Part shown: one piece after another, positions 17,053-24,937 of the stretch
Layout of the letters: each line of letters begins with the position of its first letter
Position numbering within the stretch: the first letter of the stretch is position 1
Assembly: GCA_020722245.1 (NCBI GenBank)
Contig: DYLE01000009.1
Location: 1-25,558, forward strand
Direction: 5' to 3'
DNA length: 25,558 nucleotides
From: Desulfonema limicola
GTDB taxonomy: Bacteria > Desulfobacterota > Desulfobacteria > Desulfobacterales > Desulfosalsimonadaceae
The notes under the pieces: model-generated
The model's input: only the letters and a program-made list of their open reading frames with translations
What the model was told of the DNA's origin: nothing
Database searches by the model: none
Position numbers and translations under genes: made by a program

Positions 17053-17721
17053 ATGCGTATCCTGCTTGTCGAGGATGAAAAACAGATGGCCAGCTTCATC
17101 AAAAGGGGCTTAAAGGAACAAGCCTATGCGGTGGACGTCGCATACGACGGGGAAGAAGGGCTTTTCCTGGCCGAGATCAACCCCTATGACCTGATCATCC
17201 TTGATCTTATCCTTCCCGGAAAAGACGGCATGTCCATCTGCCGGGAGCTGAGACAAAAACATGTCGATGTCCCCATCCTGATGCTTACGGCAAAGGACAA
17301 CCTGAAAGACAAGGTATCGGGCCTGGACGCCGGGGCCGATGACTACCTGACCAAGCCCTTTGCGTTTGAGGAGTTTCTGGCCCGGGTGCGGGTCCTGCTT
17401 CGAAGGCAGAGAATCGACAAAACAGCCACCCTGAAAGCGGCGGACCTGGAGCTCAACCAGCTGACCCATGAGGTGAAACGCGCAGGGGAAAAAATCGACC
17501 TGACCGCCACCGAGTACGCCCTGCTGGAATACCTGATGCTCAACAAAAACCAGGTGGTCACCCGCACCATGATATCGGAACACGTCTGGGAACAGGATTT
17601 TGACAGCTTCTCCAACGTGATCAATGTCTATGTGAATTACCTGCGCAAAAAAATCGATGCCGGCTTTTCAAAAAAACTGATCCACTCCATCCGGGGCAAG
17701 GGATATACTTTAAAAGAATAA
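17053..17721 (+). CDS. Response regulator, OmpR/PhoB (CusR-like) family
   Basis: A DNA-binding transcription factor activated by phosphorylation. The receiver domain (about 1-115) has acidic pocket residues in LLVEDE, the phospho-acceptor in IILDLILPG (Asp51), the switch residue in MLTAKD (Thr79) and the conserved lysine in YLTKPF (Lys101). The C-terminal winged helix (about 125-222) ends with NVYVNYLRKKID and IRGKGYTLKE, typical of OmpR-type domains. At 222 residues it is a normal length. The sensor kinase begins five bases after its stop, so the two form a pair. Confidence 0.95.
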   Translation: MRILLVEDEKQMASFIKRGLKEQAYAVDVAYDGEEGLFLAEINPYDLIILDLILPGKDGMSICRELRQKHVDVPILMLTAKDNLKDKVSGLDAGADDYLTKPFAFEEFLARVRVLLRRQRIDKTATLKAADLELNQLTHEVKRAGEKIDLTATEYALLEYLMLNKNQVVTRTMISEHVWEQDFDSFSNVINVYVNYLRKKIDAGFSKKLIHSIRGKGYTLKE

Positions 17722-17726
17722 CCCCC

Positions 17727-19190
17727 ATGAAGATCAACTCCATCCGGTTCAAGGCGAGCATCCTCTACACCTCCATTTTATGCGTCATTCTGGTGGTTTT
17801 CAGCGGGGTCCTGTTCTACCTGACCGCTCTGATCCTCTATGGCGATGTGGATGAACGGCTCAGGCTCAAGGCCACCGCCGTTGCCGACATTCTAAAGTCT
17901 TATGAAGACCTGAGAAAAACCCCGGTCACACCCCAGGATCTTATCAACCGGCTTCTGGGGATAGACGACCCCTCCCTTATGATTCTTGAAAACCTGTGGC
18001 GCTCGGATATCAAGGCGTTAAGGCTTCAGGAAGACTACTTCTTTATCCTCAACGGATACGGGATGCCGGTCATCCGGTCTGAAAACCTCGACAAAAACAT
18101 GGAGGATTTATTCAAAACACAGCTTCCCATAAACTTTTCCGGGATGTTTTTTAAAGATATTAAAAACGAAAAGCAGCGGCTGCGGGCCATCAACCTGCCG
18201 TTTTCTCTCAGCCACCGGAATCTGTTGGTGATCCAGCTCGCCACGCCGCTGGATTTCGTCATCGCCATTTTACAAAAACTGATGTATTTCATGGCTGCAA
18301 GCGTTTTGTTTATTCTCGGGCTGACCAGTTTTTTGGGCGGTTTTTTTGCGCGAAGCATACTCAAACCCGTCCTCAACGTCATCAAGACCGCCGATGATAT
18401 CTCCCACACCGACCTGAATCTAAGGATTCAAGAAACCGAGGGGGATGAGGAGATGAAGCGCCTGATTCGATCGTTTAACGCCATGATCGAGCGGCTTGAA
18501 AAGTCCTTTGCGCATGTCAATGAGTTCAGCTCCCATGTGGCGCACGAACTCAAGACCCCCATCGCCATCATTCGAGGAGAAATGGAGCTGGCGTTAAGCG
18601 AACCCCGCGAAACAAGAGAGTATGAAAGGGTGATGCAGGTCTGCCTGCAGGAGATCGATCGTTTGACCCGGATCATACGGGATCTGCTTCTTCAGGCCCG
18701 GCTGGATTACAACCTGGAGGTTTTCCGGTTTGAGGAGATCAACCTGGTGGAATTTATCCGGGAAATGCACGAGCACAGCCAAATCCTGGCCGATGAAAAA
18801 AAAATCAGCGCCGATCTGAAACTCCCCGGGATCCGGCAGGTTCCTGTCAAAGCTGACAAAACCCATCTGCGGCGGCTGTTTTTGAACCTGATCACCAACG
18901 CCATCACTTACACCCCTGAAGGCGGGCGCATCGGCATTGAACTGACCCTCGCGGAAAACCAGGCCCAAGTGGCGATCTCAGATACCGGAATCGGCATCTC
19001 AGAAGAAAATCTCACAAAAATTTTTGATAAATTCTTCCGCGCCCATAAGGGAGGGGATGACCCTGTCCCAGGAACCGGCCTGGGGCTGAGCATCGCCCGG
19101 TCCATCGTCAGGGCCCACCAGGGAACAATAACCGTGCAAAGCCGCATCAACGAAGGTTCTGTGTTTACGGTCATCCTTCCCCTGGCATGA
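17727..19190 (+). CDS. Sensor histidine kinase (HAMP, HisKA, HATPase), CusS-like
   Basis: A membrane sensor that phosphorylates the preceding regulator. Seen in order: transmembrane segment 1 (13-36), a periplasmic sensor region of about 150 residues (37-183), transmembrane segment 2 (184-208), a HAMP linker (210-262), the phospho-accepting histidine in HVAHELKTPIAIIRGE (His273), the N box LNLITNAITYTP (386-397), the G1 box ISDTGIGI (417-424), and the G2 box GTGLGLSIA (449-457). At 487 residues the layout resembles heavy-metal sensor kinases such as CusS, but no metal efflux gene is nearby and the signal is unknown. There is no clear ribosome site, so translation is probably coupled to the regulator gene. 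Confidence 0.95.
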   Translation: MKINSIRFKASILYTSILCVILVVFSGVLFYLTALILYGDVDERLRLKATAVADILKSYEDLRKTPVTPQDLINRLLGIDDPSLMILENLWRSDIKALRLQEDYFFILNGYGMPVIRSENLDKNMEDLFKTQLPINFSGMFFKDIKNEKQRLRAINLPFSLSHRNLLVIQLATPLDFVIAILQKLMYFMAASVLFILGLTSFLGGFFARSILKPVLNVIKTADDISHTDLNLRIQETEGDEEMKRLIRSFNAMIERLEKSFAHVNEFSSHVAHELKTPIAIIRGEMELALSEPRETREYERVMQVCLQEIDRLTRIIRDLLLQARLDYNLEVFRFEEINLVEFIREMHEHSQILADEKKISADLKLPGIRQVPVKADKTHLRRLFLNLITNAITYTPEGGRIGIELTLAENQAQVAISDTGIGISEENLTKIFDKFFRAHKGGDDPVPGTGLGLSIARSIVRAHQGTITVQSRINEGSVFTVILPLA

Positions 19191-19216
19191 GCTGAGTGTT
19201 GAACCGTTTTTCAAAA

Positions 19217-19254
19217 ATAAGAAAATTCTAATCTTTTTTTAACCTTTTTCTTAT
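19217..19254. repeat. 9-bp inverted repeat before the receiver-domain gene
   Basis: ATAAGAAAA (19217-19225) and TTTTCTTAT (19246-19254) are exact complements with a 20-base loop that is rich in T. It lies in the 126-base gap after the kinase and ends 11 bases before a good -10 (TATACT, 19266-19271). It may act as a weak terminator of the kinase transcript or as an operator; both readings are inference. Confidence 0.35.
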
Positions 19255-19265
19255 CGACTGTTTTT

Positions 19266-19271
19266 TATACT
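19266..19271 (+). promoter_or_regulatory. Possible -10 element for the receiver-domain gene
   Basis: TATACT matches the sigma-70 -10 consensus at five of six positions, about 45 bases before the ATG at 19317. No convincing -35 is visible; the T-rich right arm of the inverted repeat occupies that place. A separate promoter here would allow the receiver protein and the MoxR module to be expressed apart from the kinase pair. Confidence 0.3.
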
Positions 19272-19316
19272 CCGTCCCGACAAGCAAAAAACTCCGGCTC
19301 AAGGAAGGAAAACCCC

Positions 19317-19664
19317 ATGAAAACCATCCTGGTGGTGGACGACGAAGAAAAAATCAGAAGCGTGTACACAAAAATGCTGAAACGGGAAGGGTTCAAGGTC
19401 ATGGATGCCGAAAACGCCGAGCAGGCCAACGCGATTCTGCTTAAAAATGAAGTAGACCTGATCCTGCTGGATATCAACATGGCCGGCGTGGACGGGACGG
19501 TCCTTTATGATATCGCTCAAGTATTTCACAAAAAAACCCGGGTGATCGTCGCCAGCGTCTATCCCGTTGAGGATCAAAAAACGCTCATCAAGGGCGCTGC
19601 TGACTATTACGATAAATCAGACGGCCTGCCGACCCTGATTCAAAAGGTAAAGGCGGTGCTGTAA
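19317..19664 (+). CDS. Stand-alone receiver-domain (CheY-like) response regulator
   Basis: The 115-residue protein is a single receiver domain with no output domain. Seen: acidic pocket VVDDEE (residues 6-11), phospho-acceptor Asp52 in LILLDINMAG, Ser80 at the switch position, and Lys100 at the conserved lysine position, followed by serine instead of the usual proline (YYDKSDG). Such proteins act by protein-protein contact or as phosphate sinks. AAGGAAGG stands before the ATG. It lies between the kinase pair and the MoxR module, 68 bases before moxR, so it could link the two, but its kinase and target are not shown by the sequence. Confidence 0.9.
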   Translation: MKTILVVDDEEKIRSVYTKMLKREGFKVMDAENAEQANAILLKNEVDLILLDINMAGVDGTVLYDIAQVFHKKTRVIVASVYPVEDQKTLIKGAADYYDKSDGLPTLIQKVKAVL

Positions 19665-19732
19665 ACGGATTTGGGGTTGGGATTAAAACTCCGACCCGAT
19701 GATTCGGATAAACAAAAATAAAGGAGAATCGC

Positions 19733-20722
19733 ATGGCAGTGGACGTCAAACAGATCGGTGAAAAGGTGGAACAGGAAAGCCGGGTCATCGAGGCCCTTCG
19801 GGCCGGGCTTCACCAGGTAATCGTGGGCCAGGAGGTCCTGGTGGACCGCCTGCTGATGGCGCTTTTGTGCAACCAGCATGTGCTCATCGAAGGGGTCCCC
19901 GGGCTGGCCAAAACCCTGACCGTCACCACCCTGGCCGGGCTCATTTCCGCCTCCTTTTCGCGCATTCAGTTCACCCCGGACCTTCTTCCGGCGGATGTCA
20001 TCGGCACCCTGATATACAACCCCAAGACCGGTGAGTTCACCACCAAAAAGGGGCCGGTTTTCGCCCATATCGTTCTGGCCGACGAGATCAACCGCGCACC
20101 GGCCAAGGTCCAGAGCGCCCTGCTGGAGGCCATGCAGGAACGCCAGGTGACCATCGGGGATGAGAGCCACCCCATGGCGGATCCGTTTCTGGTTCTGGCC
20201 ACACAAAACCCCATCGAGCAGGAAGGGACCTACCCGCTTCCCGAGGCCCAGGTGGACCGGTTCATGCTCAAGCTGAAGGTGACCTACCCCACCAAGACCC
20301 AGGAGCATCAGATTTTAAAAAAAATGGCCCGCTCCAGGCCGTCCACCGCTGTCTCGCCGGTGATCGGCGTCGCGGATGTGGCCCGGCTTCGGGAGCTTGC
20401 CGATGAAATCTTCATGGATGAAAAAATCGAGGAGTATATCGTCAACATCGTTGAGGCCACGCGAAACCCCGAGTCCTACAAGATGGACATCGGCCAGTTG
20501 ATCCGCTACGGAGCGTCCCCCAGAGCCAGCATCTTTCTGGCCATGGCCGCCAAGGCCAACGCCCTGATGGAGGGACGAGGATACGTAACCCCTCAGGACG
20601 TGAAATCGGTCGCCATGGATGTGCTTCGGCACCGGGTGATCATCACCTATGAGGCCGAGGCCGAGGAAAAGACCTCCGAAGACATCATCGCGCAGATCCT
20701 TCAGACCGTGGATGTGCCATGA
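19733..20722 (+). CDS. moxR: MoxR-family AAA+ ATPase
   Basis: MoxR ATPases work as chaperone-like motors together with VWA proteins. Seen: Walker A in EGVPGLAKTL (53-62), FTPDLLPADVIG (80-91), Walker B in IVLADEINRAPAK (113-125), sensor 1 in VLATQNPIEQEGTYPLPEAQ (154-173), the following VDRF with the likely arginine finger, and the C-terminal lid with YGASPRASIFL and GRGYVTPQDV. At 329 residues it is typical. AAAGGAG stands before the ATG. Its stop overlaps the next start (ATGA), so it heads the Bat-like operon. Confidence 0.96.
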   Translation: MAVDVKQIGEKVEQESRVIEALRAGLHQVIVGQEVLVDRLLMALLCNQHVLIEGVPGLAKTLTVTTLAGLISASFSRIQFTPDLLPADVIGTLIYNPKTGEFTTKKGPVFAHIVLADEINRAPAKVQSALLEAMQERQVTIGDESHPMADPFLVLATQNPIEQEGTYPLPEAQVDRFMLKLKVTYPTKTQEHQILKKMARSRPSTAVSPVIGVADVARLRELADEIFMDEKIEEYIVNIVEATRNPESYKMDIGQLIRYGASPRASIFLAMAAKANALMEGRGYVTPQDVKSVAMDVLRHRVIITYEAEAEEKTSEDIIAQILQTVDVP

Positions 20723-21606
20723 TCTCCAAAGAACTGGCGAAAAAAATACGCTATATCCAGATCTTCACCAGCAAGGCGGTCAACGACGCCCTGGCCGGGG
20801 AGTATGAAAGCCTGTTTAAAGGGCGGGGCATGTCCTTTTCAGAGGTCCGGGAGTACCAGATCGGGGACGACATTCGAACCATCGACTGGAACGTCACCGC
20901 CCGCACCGGCTCCCCGCATGTCAAGCTCTATATGGAGGAACGGGAGCTCACCGTTTTGTTCCTGGTGGATCTGTCTGCATCCGGGGCGTTCGGCAGCACC
21001 AGACAGACCAAAAACGAGGCGGCGGCCGAGCTCTGCGCCCTGCTGGCATTCTCCGCCATTAAAAACAACGACAAGGTAGGGCTTGTTCTGTTCACCGATC
21101 AGGTGGAAAAATTCATCCCGCCGGCCAAGGGGACCCGGCATGTGCTGCGGATCATTCGAGAGCTGCTGGAGTTTAAGCCGGCCCAGAGAAAAACCGACAT
21201 TACCGGCGCACTGGAATATTTAGACCGGGTGACCACCAAAAAAGGGGTGGTGTTTTTAATCTCCGATTTCTGGGGACAGGGTTTTGAACAGCCCATGCGG
21301 GTCATGGGAAAACGCCACGACCTGATCGCGGTCTCGATCACCGATCCCCGGGAGATCGCCCTGCCGGACGTGGGGCTGATCGAACTCGAAGACGCGGAAA
21401 CCGGGCAACGGGTGATCATCGACACGGGAAGCCGGGCGGTGCGCAGGCGGTATGAAGCCCTGGGCGCAGACCGGCAGGAGGGCTTAAAAAGGCTGTTCCA
21501 TTCCATGGATGTGGATCATCTGGCGGTTTTAAACGGCCGGGACTATGTCTCCGACCTGGTGAAATTTTTTAAGCGGCGGGCGCAAAGACTCCGCCGGCTA
21601 AGGTAA
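20719..21606 (+). CDS. DUF58 domain protein (VWA-like partner of MoxR)
   Basis: DUF58 proteins nearly always lie next to moxR and carry a degenerate or true VWA domain. Seen: the family signature spanning about residues 35-62 (GRGMSFSEVREYQIGDD, then RTIDWNVTAR), ERELTVLFLVDLSASG with a DxSxS metal-site motif (84-88), and a VWA-like body with KVGLVLFTD and VVFLISDFWG. At 295 residues it is of normal length. No signal peptide or membrane segment is seen, so it is probably cytoplasmic and contacts MoxR. Its ATG overlaps the moxR stop. Confidence 0.94.
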   Translation: MISKELAKKIRYIQIFTSKAVNDALAGEYESLFKGRGMSFSEVREYQIGDDIRTIDWNVTARTGSPHVKLYMEERELTVLFLVDLSASGAFGSTRQTKNEAAAELCALLAFSAIKNNDKVGLVLFTDQVEKFIPPAKGTRHVLRIIRELLEFKPAQRKTDITGALEYLDRVTTKKGVVFLISDFWGQGFEQPMRVMGKRHDLIAVSITDPREIALPDVGLIELEDAETGQRVIIDTGSRAVRRRYEALGADRQEGLKRLFHSMDVDHLAVLNGRDYVSDLVKFFKRRAQRLRRLR

Positions 21607-21632
21607 AAAAATAAACACAAAAAGAGGAAAAA

Positions 21633-22772
21633 ATGACGGACAAACTGGACCTCAGCCTTCCTTCGCACAAACAGGAAAAACCTTCGGCGTTTCCCGCCTG
21701 GATGATCGCCCTTAACCTGATCCTTCTCGCCCTGGTCTGCGCCGTCCTTGCGCTCATGCTGTTTAGGCCGCTGCTTTTAACACCCTCTCAAAACAAGACG
21801 GCGCCTTCAAGCGATGTTCAAAAAAACCTGGCCATAAAGCTTGAAAAACAGGGGATGAACCGCATCGCAGCCGAGGCATGGAAGGAATACGTCTCTAACG
21901 CGACGCTCAACGAGGAAGAAACCGCCAGGGTTTGGTTCCGCATCGGAAAGCTCCACCAGGAGGAGCATGACTATGACCGGGCCCTGGCCGCCTATTACCG
22001 CTCCGAGGGGTTTAAAGAGGTTCCCGAAATCCAGGCCGAGATCAGCCGCCGGATTCAGGAGTGCCTGGAATCCGCGGGACGGTTTGCGGCGTTGCGGGAT
22101 GAGCTGTCCGAGCGGGTGGGTATACAAGGGGTGGCTTCAGGTTCGGGTTCGCCGTCAGACCGCAAAGAAGCAATAGCCGAGATCGGGCCTGAAAAAATCA
22201 CCCGGTCCGATCTGGATCATCTGATTGAAAAAGCCATTGATCAACAGCTCTCATCCATGGCCGCATACCTGCCTGAAGGGGCTCACAACCAACAAAAAGA
22301 AGAGTTGCTCAAGCAGTTCTCCGGCGAGGCCCAGCGCTCAGAATTCCTCCATCAATACCTGGCCCGGGAGCTGCTTTACCGGGAGGCAAGGGCGCAAAAC
22401 CTCGCAGAAAACCCTCAGGTACTTTCTGAAATCAGGGACCAGGAGAAGGCCCTGCTGGCGGAAAAGCTGATGGAAAAAGCCTACGCTGAAAACATTCACA
22501 TCCTGCCAGACGAGCTTCAGGCCTACTATGACAGCCACAGGGAGGCGTATCAGGACGCCGATCAGAAGACCATCAAGCCCTTTGAGGAGGTTCAAAACCA
22601 GGTCTACGCAGCCCTTCGCGCCGAAAAGGAAAGGCAGGTTTCCCGGGCGCTTTTAGATCACTTAAAAGACAAATACGATGTGGTGATCCATGCATCCGCA
22701 TCCATGCGGGATGAAAAAACGGAAAAGAACACCGGGTTGCCGCAAACTTCCAAAACCCAGGAATCGAAATAG
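21633..22772 (+). CDS. Membrane-anchored TPR-like plus SurA/PpiC-like protein without parvulin domain
   Basis: No close family was recognised for the whole protein. Seen: a cytoplasmic N-terminus, one membrane segment (about 24-46), a TPR-like helical region (64-150; e.g. AARVWFRIGKLHQEEHDYDRALAAYY shape with alternating small residues), a linker, then IGPEKITRSDLDHLIEKAI and helices ending DELQAYYDSHREAYQ (about 183-307) as in the N-terminal chaperone part of PpiC/SurA/SpoIVFB-type proteins, followed directly by FEEVQNQVYAALRAEKERQ (317-335), which in such proteins follows the isomerase domain. The roughly 90-residue parvulin domain is therefore missing. AGAGG before the ATG is a good ribosome site. 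Most of it should face the periplasm. A role as envelope chaperone in the MoxR module is inference. Confidence 0.72.
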   Translation: MTDKLDLSLPSHKQEKPSAFPAWMIALNLILLALVCAVLALMLFRPLLLTPSQNKTAPSSDVQKNLAIKLEKQGMNRIAAEAWKEYVSNATLNEEETARVWFRIGKLHQEEHDYDRALAAYYRSEGFKEVPEIQAEISRRIQECLESAGRFAALRDELSERVGIQGVASGSGSPSDRKEAIAEIGPEKITRSDLDHLIEKAIDQQLSSMAAYLPEGAHNQQKEELLKQFSGEAQRSEFLHQYLARELLYREARAQNLAENPQVLSEIRDQEKALLAEKLMEKAYAENIHILPDELQAYYDSHREAYQDADQKTIKPFEEVQNQVYAALRAEKERQVSRALLDHLKDKYDVVIHASASMRDEKTEKNTGLPQTSKTQESK

Positions 22773-22777
22773 CTCCG

Positions 22778-23875
22778 ATGGCAGCCGTTCAAAACACGCA
22801 TAAACACCTTCCTTCCTCGCGGCTTAGGCCGCCCCGTCGCAGGGCAGCGGTTCTCCTCCTTGCCGCTGTCCTGCTGGCGGCGGGAATGGCGGCCTGCAAA
22901 TCAAAGACAACCCCCCTGCCTTCGGGGAAGAAGGCCGACGCCGGCATTCAGAAAACCTTTGAACGGGGTCCGATCACCTGCAAGATAGAACTTGACCGAT
23001 CGGAAATCACCATTGCAGATCGGTTTTCCCTGACCATTTCCGTGACAATTGACGAGGCCTATGAGGTGGAGCTTCCGCCGGCCGGGGAAAAGCTGGCCGG
23101 GTTCGGCATCGTGGACTACCACACCACACCGCCTGAACTGGTTGAAAACAAGAAAAAAAAGATCATCCGCAGCTACCTGCTGGAGCCGTTTCTCTCCGGC
23201 GAGTACACCATTCCGGCCATGACCGTTCGGTTCTGGAAAAGCGGGGAAAAAAAGAAGGAGGCGCATACCCTCAAGACCGAGGACATCCCCATCAAGGTCA
23301 CTTCTCTTCTGCCGGCGACCCTCAAGGATATGAAGATACACGACATTCAGCCGCCCGTGACCTTGCCGAGGTCAATGGCCTTATGGGTTTGGGCAGGCGG
23401 CATCGCTGGGGGGCTTTTGCTTTTGGGGGTGTTCTGCTTCTATCTGTATCAACGGCGGCGAAACGCCATTCACATAAACGCCGAGCTTTACCTGCCGCCC
23501 CATGAGATCGCCTATGCGGCCCTGGAGCGGCTTGTTTCAAAAAACCTCATTGAAAAAGGGGAGATCAAGCTGTTTTACCAGGAGATCTCCGATACCCTGC
23601 GCCGCTACATTGAAAACCGGTTTAACATCCATGCGCCGGAGCAGACCACCGAAGAGTTCCTGGAAGGGTTGAAATCAGACACCCGTCTTTCGGCCAAACA
23701 CCAGGGGTTGTTAAAAAACTTTCTGACCCACTGCGACCTGGTCAAGTTTGCCGAGCACACGCCCTCGACCCAGGATATTCAAAACACCTTTGACAGCTGC
23801 AAGCTCTTTATCGAGGAGACAAAACAGGTGGAAACCGTCGCCAAACAAGCAAATTCTGAAAAAGCTCAATTGTAA
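22778..23875 (+). CDS. Probable lipoprotein with BatD-like and DUF4381-like regions
   Basis: Seen: a basic N-terminus, hydrophobic stretch (23-38) and a lipobox-like GMAAC with Cys40, so it is probably a lipoprotein; a beta-rich region (about 60-180) with IELDRSEITIADRFSLTI and FLSGEYTIPAMTV, as in the immunoglobulin-like domains of BatD (oxygen tolerance) proteins; a second membrane segment (about 200-222); and a cytoplasmic helical tail with EIKLFYQEISDTLRRYIENR and TTEEFLEGL, like the tail of BatD/DUF4381 proteins. At 365 residues it is shorter than full BatD. It starts five bases after the previous gene, without a strong ribosome site, and ends three bases before the BatA-like gene. A plain single-pass signal-anchor in place of a lipobox is possible. 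Confidence 0.72.
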   Translation: MAAVQNTHKHLPSSRLRPPRRRAAVLLLAAVLLAAGMAACKSKTTPLPSGKKADAGIQKTFERGPITCKIELDRSEITIADRFSLTISVTIDEAYEVELPPAGEKLAGFGIVDYHTTPPELVENKKKKIIRSYLLEPFLSGEYTIPAMTVRFWKSGEKKKEAHTLKTEDIPIKVTSLLPATLKDMKIHDIQPPVTLPRSMALWVWAGGIAGGLLLLGVFCFYLYQRRRNAIHINAELYLPPHEIAYAALERLVSKNLIEKGEIKLFYQEISDTLRRYIENRFNIHAPEQTTEEFLEGLKSDTRLSAKHQGLLKNFLTHCDLVKFAEHTPSTQDIQNTFDSCKLFIEETKQVETVAKQANSEKAQL

Positions 23876-23878
23876 AAC

Positions 23879-24937
23879 ATGCACTTTCATTCACCCTGGA
23901 CATTGCTGCTTTTAATCCTGATTTTCGCCCTGCCGTTTGCGCGGCGGATCGTTTCAAAAACCGGAAGCCTTGGGTTTTCATCGGTGGTCCATGCGGCGAA
24001 ATCCGGGCGTTCCCTGCGGCAGCGGCTGTTATGGCTGCCCACGGGGCTTCGCCTGCTTGCCCTCGCCTGCCTGGTGATCGCCCTGGCAAGGCCGCAGACC
24101 GGAAGGGAGCAGGTGAAAGAAATCAGCAAGGGGATCGCCATTGAAATGGTGGTGGACCGCTCCGGCAGCATGAGCGCTGAAATGGAATATCAGGGGCAGA
24201 ACATGAACCGGCTGGAGGTGGTCAAAAAGGTGTTTTTGGACTTTGCCATAGGAAACGGAAAGGACCTGCCTGGTCGCCCCAACGACCTGATCGGAATGAT
24301 CGCCTTTGCCCGCTATCCGGATACCACCTGCCCCCTGACCCTGGCTCACGGCGCCCTGCCGCTTTTTGTAAATAACACCCGGATCGTCACCCAGCGGTCT
24401 GAGGACGGCACCGCCATCGGAGACGCTTTGGCCCTGGCTGCTGCCCGGCTGAAAACCGCGGAACAGGCATTGAAGCAACAGCAAAAAAAAACCGACACCG
24501 CCTACGAAATCAAGAGCAAGGTCATCATCCTGCTCTCCGACGGAGAAAACAACTGCGGCAAAAGAAGCCCGGAGGAGGCGGCGGAACTGGCCAAAAAATG
24601 GGGGATCAAGGTCTATACCATCGCCATCGGCGGGGGTGAGGCCATGGCCTCCATTCGAACCCCGTTCGGGGTGTATAAGCTGCCCACAGGTGCCGGAGTG
24701 GACACCACCACCCTAAAGGCCGTCGCCGAAAAAACCGGAGGGGTGTTTAAAGAGGCAAAAAATGCTGACGACCTTGCCGAGATCTACAAAGAAATCGATA
24801 AGCTGGAAAAAACCGAGATCGAATCCATCCGGTATATTGATTACAAGGAAAACTACCTTATTTTTGTTTTGTTGGCGCTGGCCCTGATTGCCGCTGAAAT
24901 CATGTTATCCTGCACCGTGTTCAGGAGGATTCCATGA
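23879..24937 (+). CDS. batA: BatA-like VWA domain membrane protein
   Basis: A VWA protein held in the inner membrane by segments at about 6-22 and 55-71 and a C-terminal helix near 327-347. The metal-ion site is complete: DRSGSMS (Asp93, Ser95, Ser97), Thr178 in DGTAIGDAL, and Asp221 in LLSDGENN. The order of membrane pair, VWA, membrane helix, and the spacing RPQTG before the VWA domain, are typical of BatA in Bat (aerotolerance) operons. Length 352 residues. The stop overlaps the start of the next gene (ATGA), which is also a VWA protein, as batA-batB pairs usually are. The name is by similarity and neighbourhood. Confidence 0.88.
   Translation: MHFHSPWTLLLLILIFALPFARRIVSKTGSLGFSSVVHAAKSGRSLRQRLLWLPTGLRLLALACLVIALARPQTGREQVKEISKGIAIEMVVDRSGSMSAEMEYQGQNMNRLEVVKKVFLDFAIGNGKDLPGRPNDLIGMIAFARYPDTTCPLTLAHGALPLFVNNTRIVTQRSEDGTAIGDALALAAARLKTAEQALKQQQKKTDTAYEIKSKVIILLSDGENNCGKRSPEEAAELAKKWGIKVYTIAIGGGEAMASIRTPFGVYKLPTGAGVDTTTLKAVAEKTGGVFKEAKNADDLAEIYKEIDKLEKTEIESIRYIDYKENYLIFVLLALALIAAEIMLSCTVFRRIP

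Noticed and set aside
19665..19732. Two small imperfect hairpins before moxR (GGGTTGGGA/TCCGACCC and CCGA-TGAT-TCGG) as a terminator or riboswitch
   Set aside because: Stems are short or mismatched, there is no T-run, and no known riboswitch pattern is visible.
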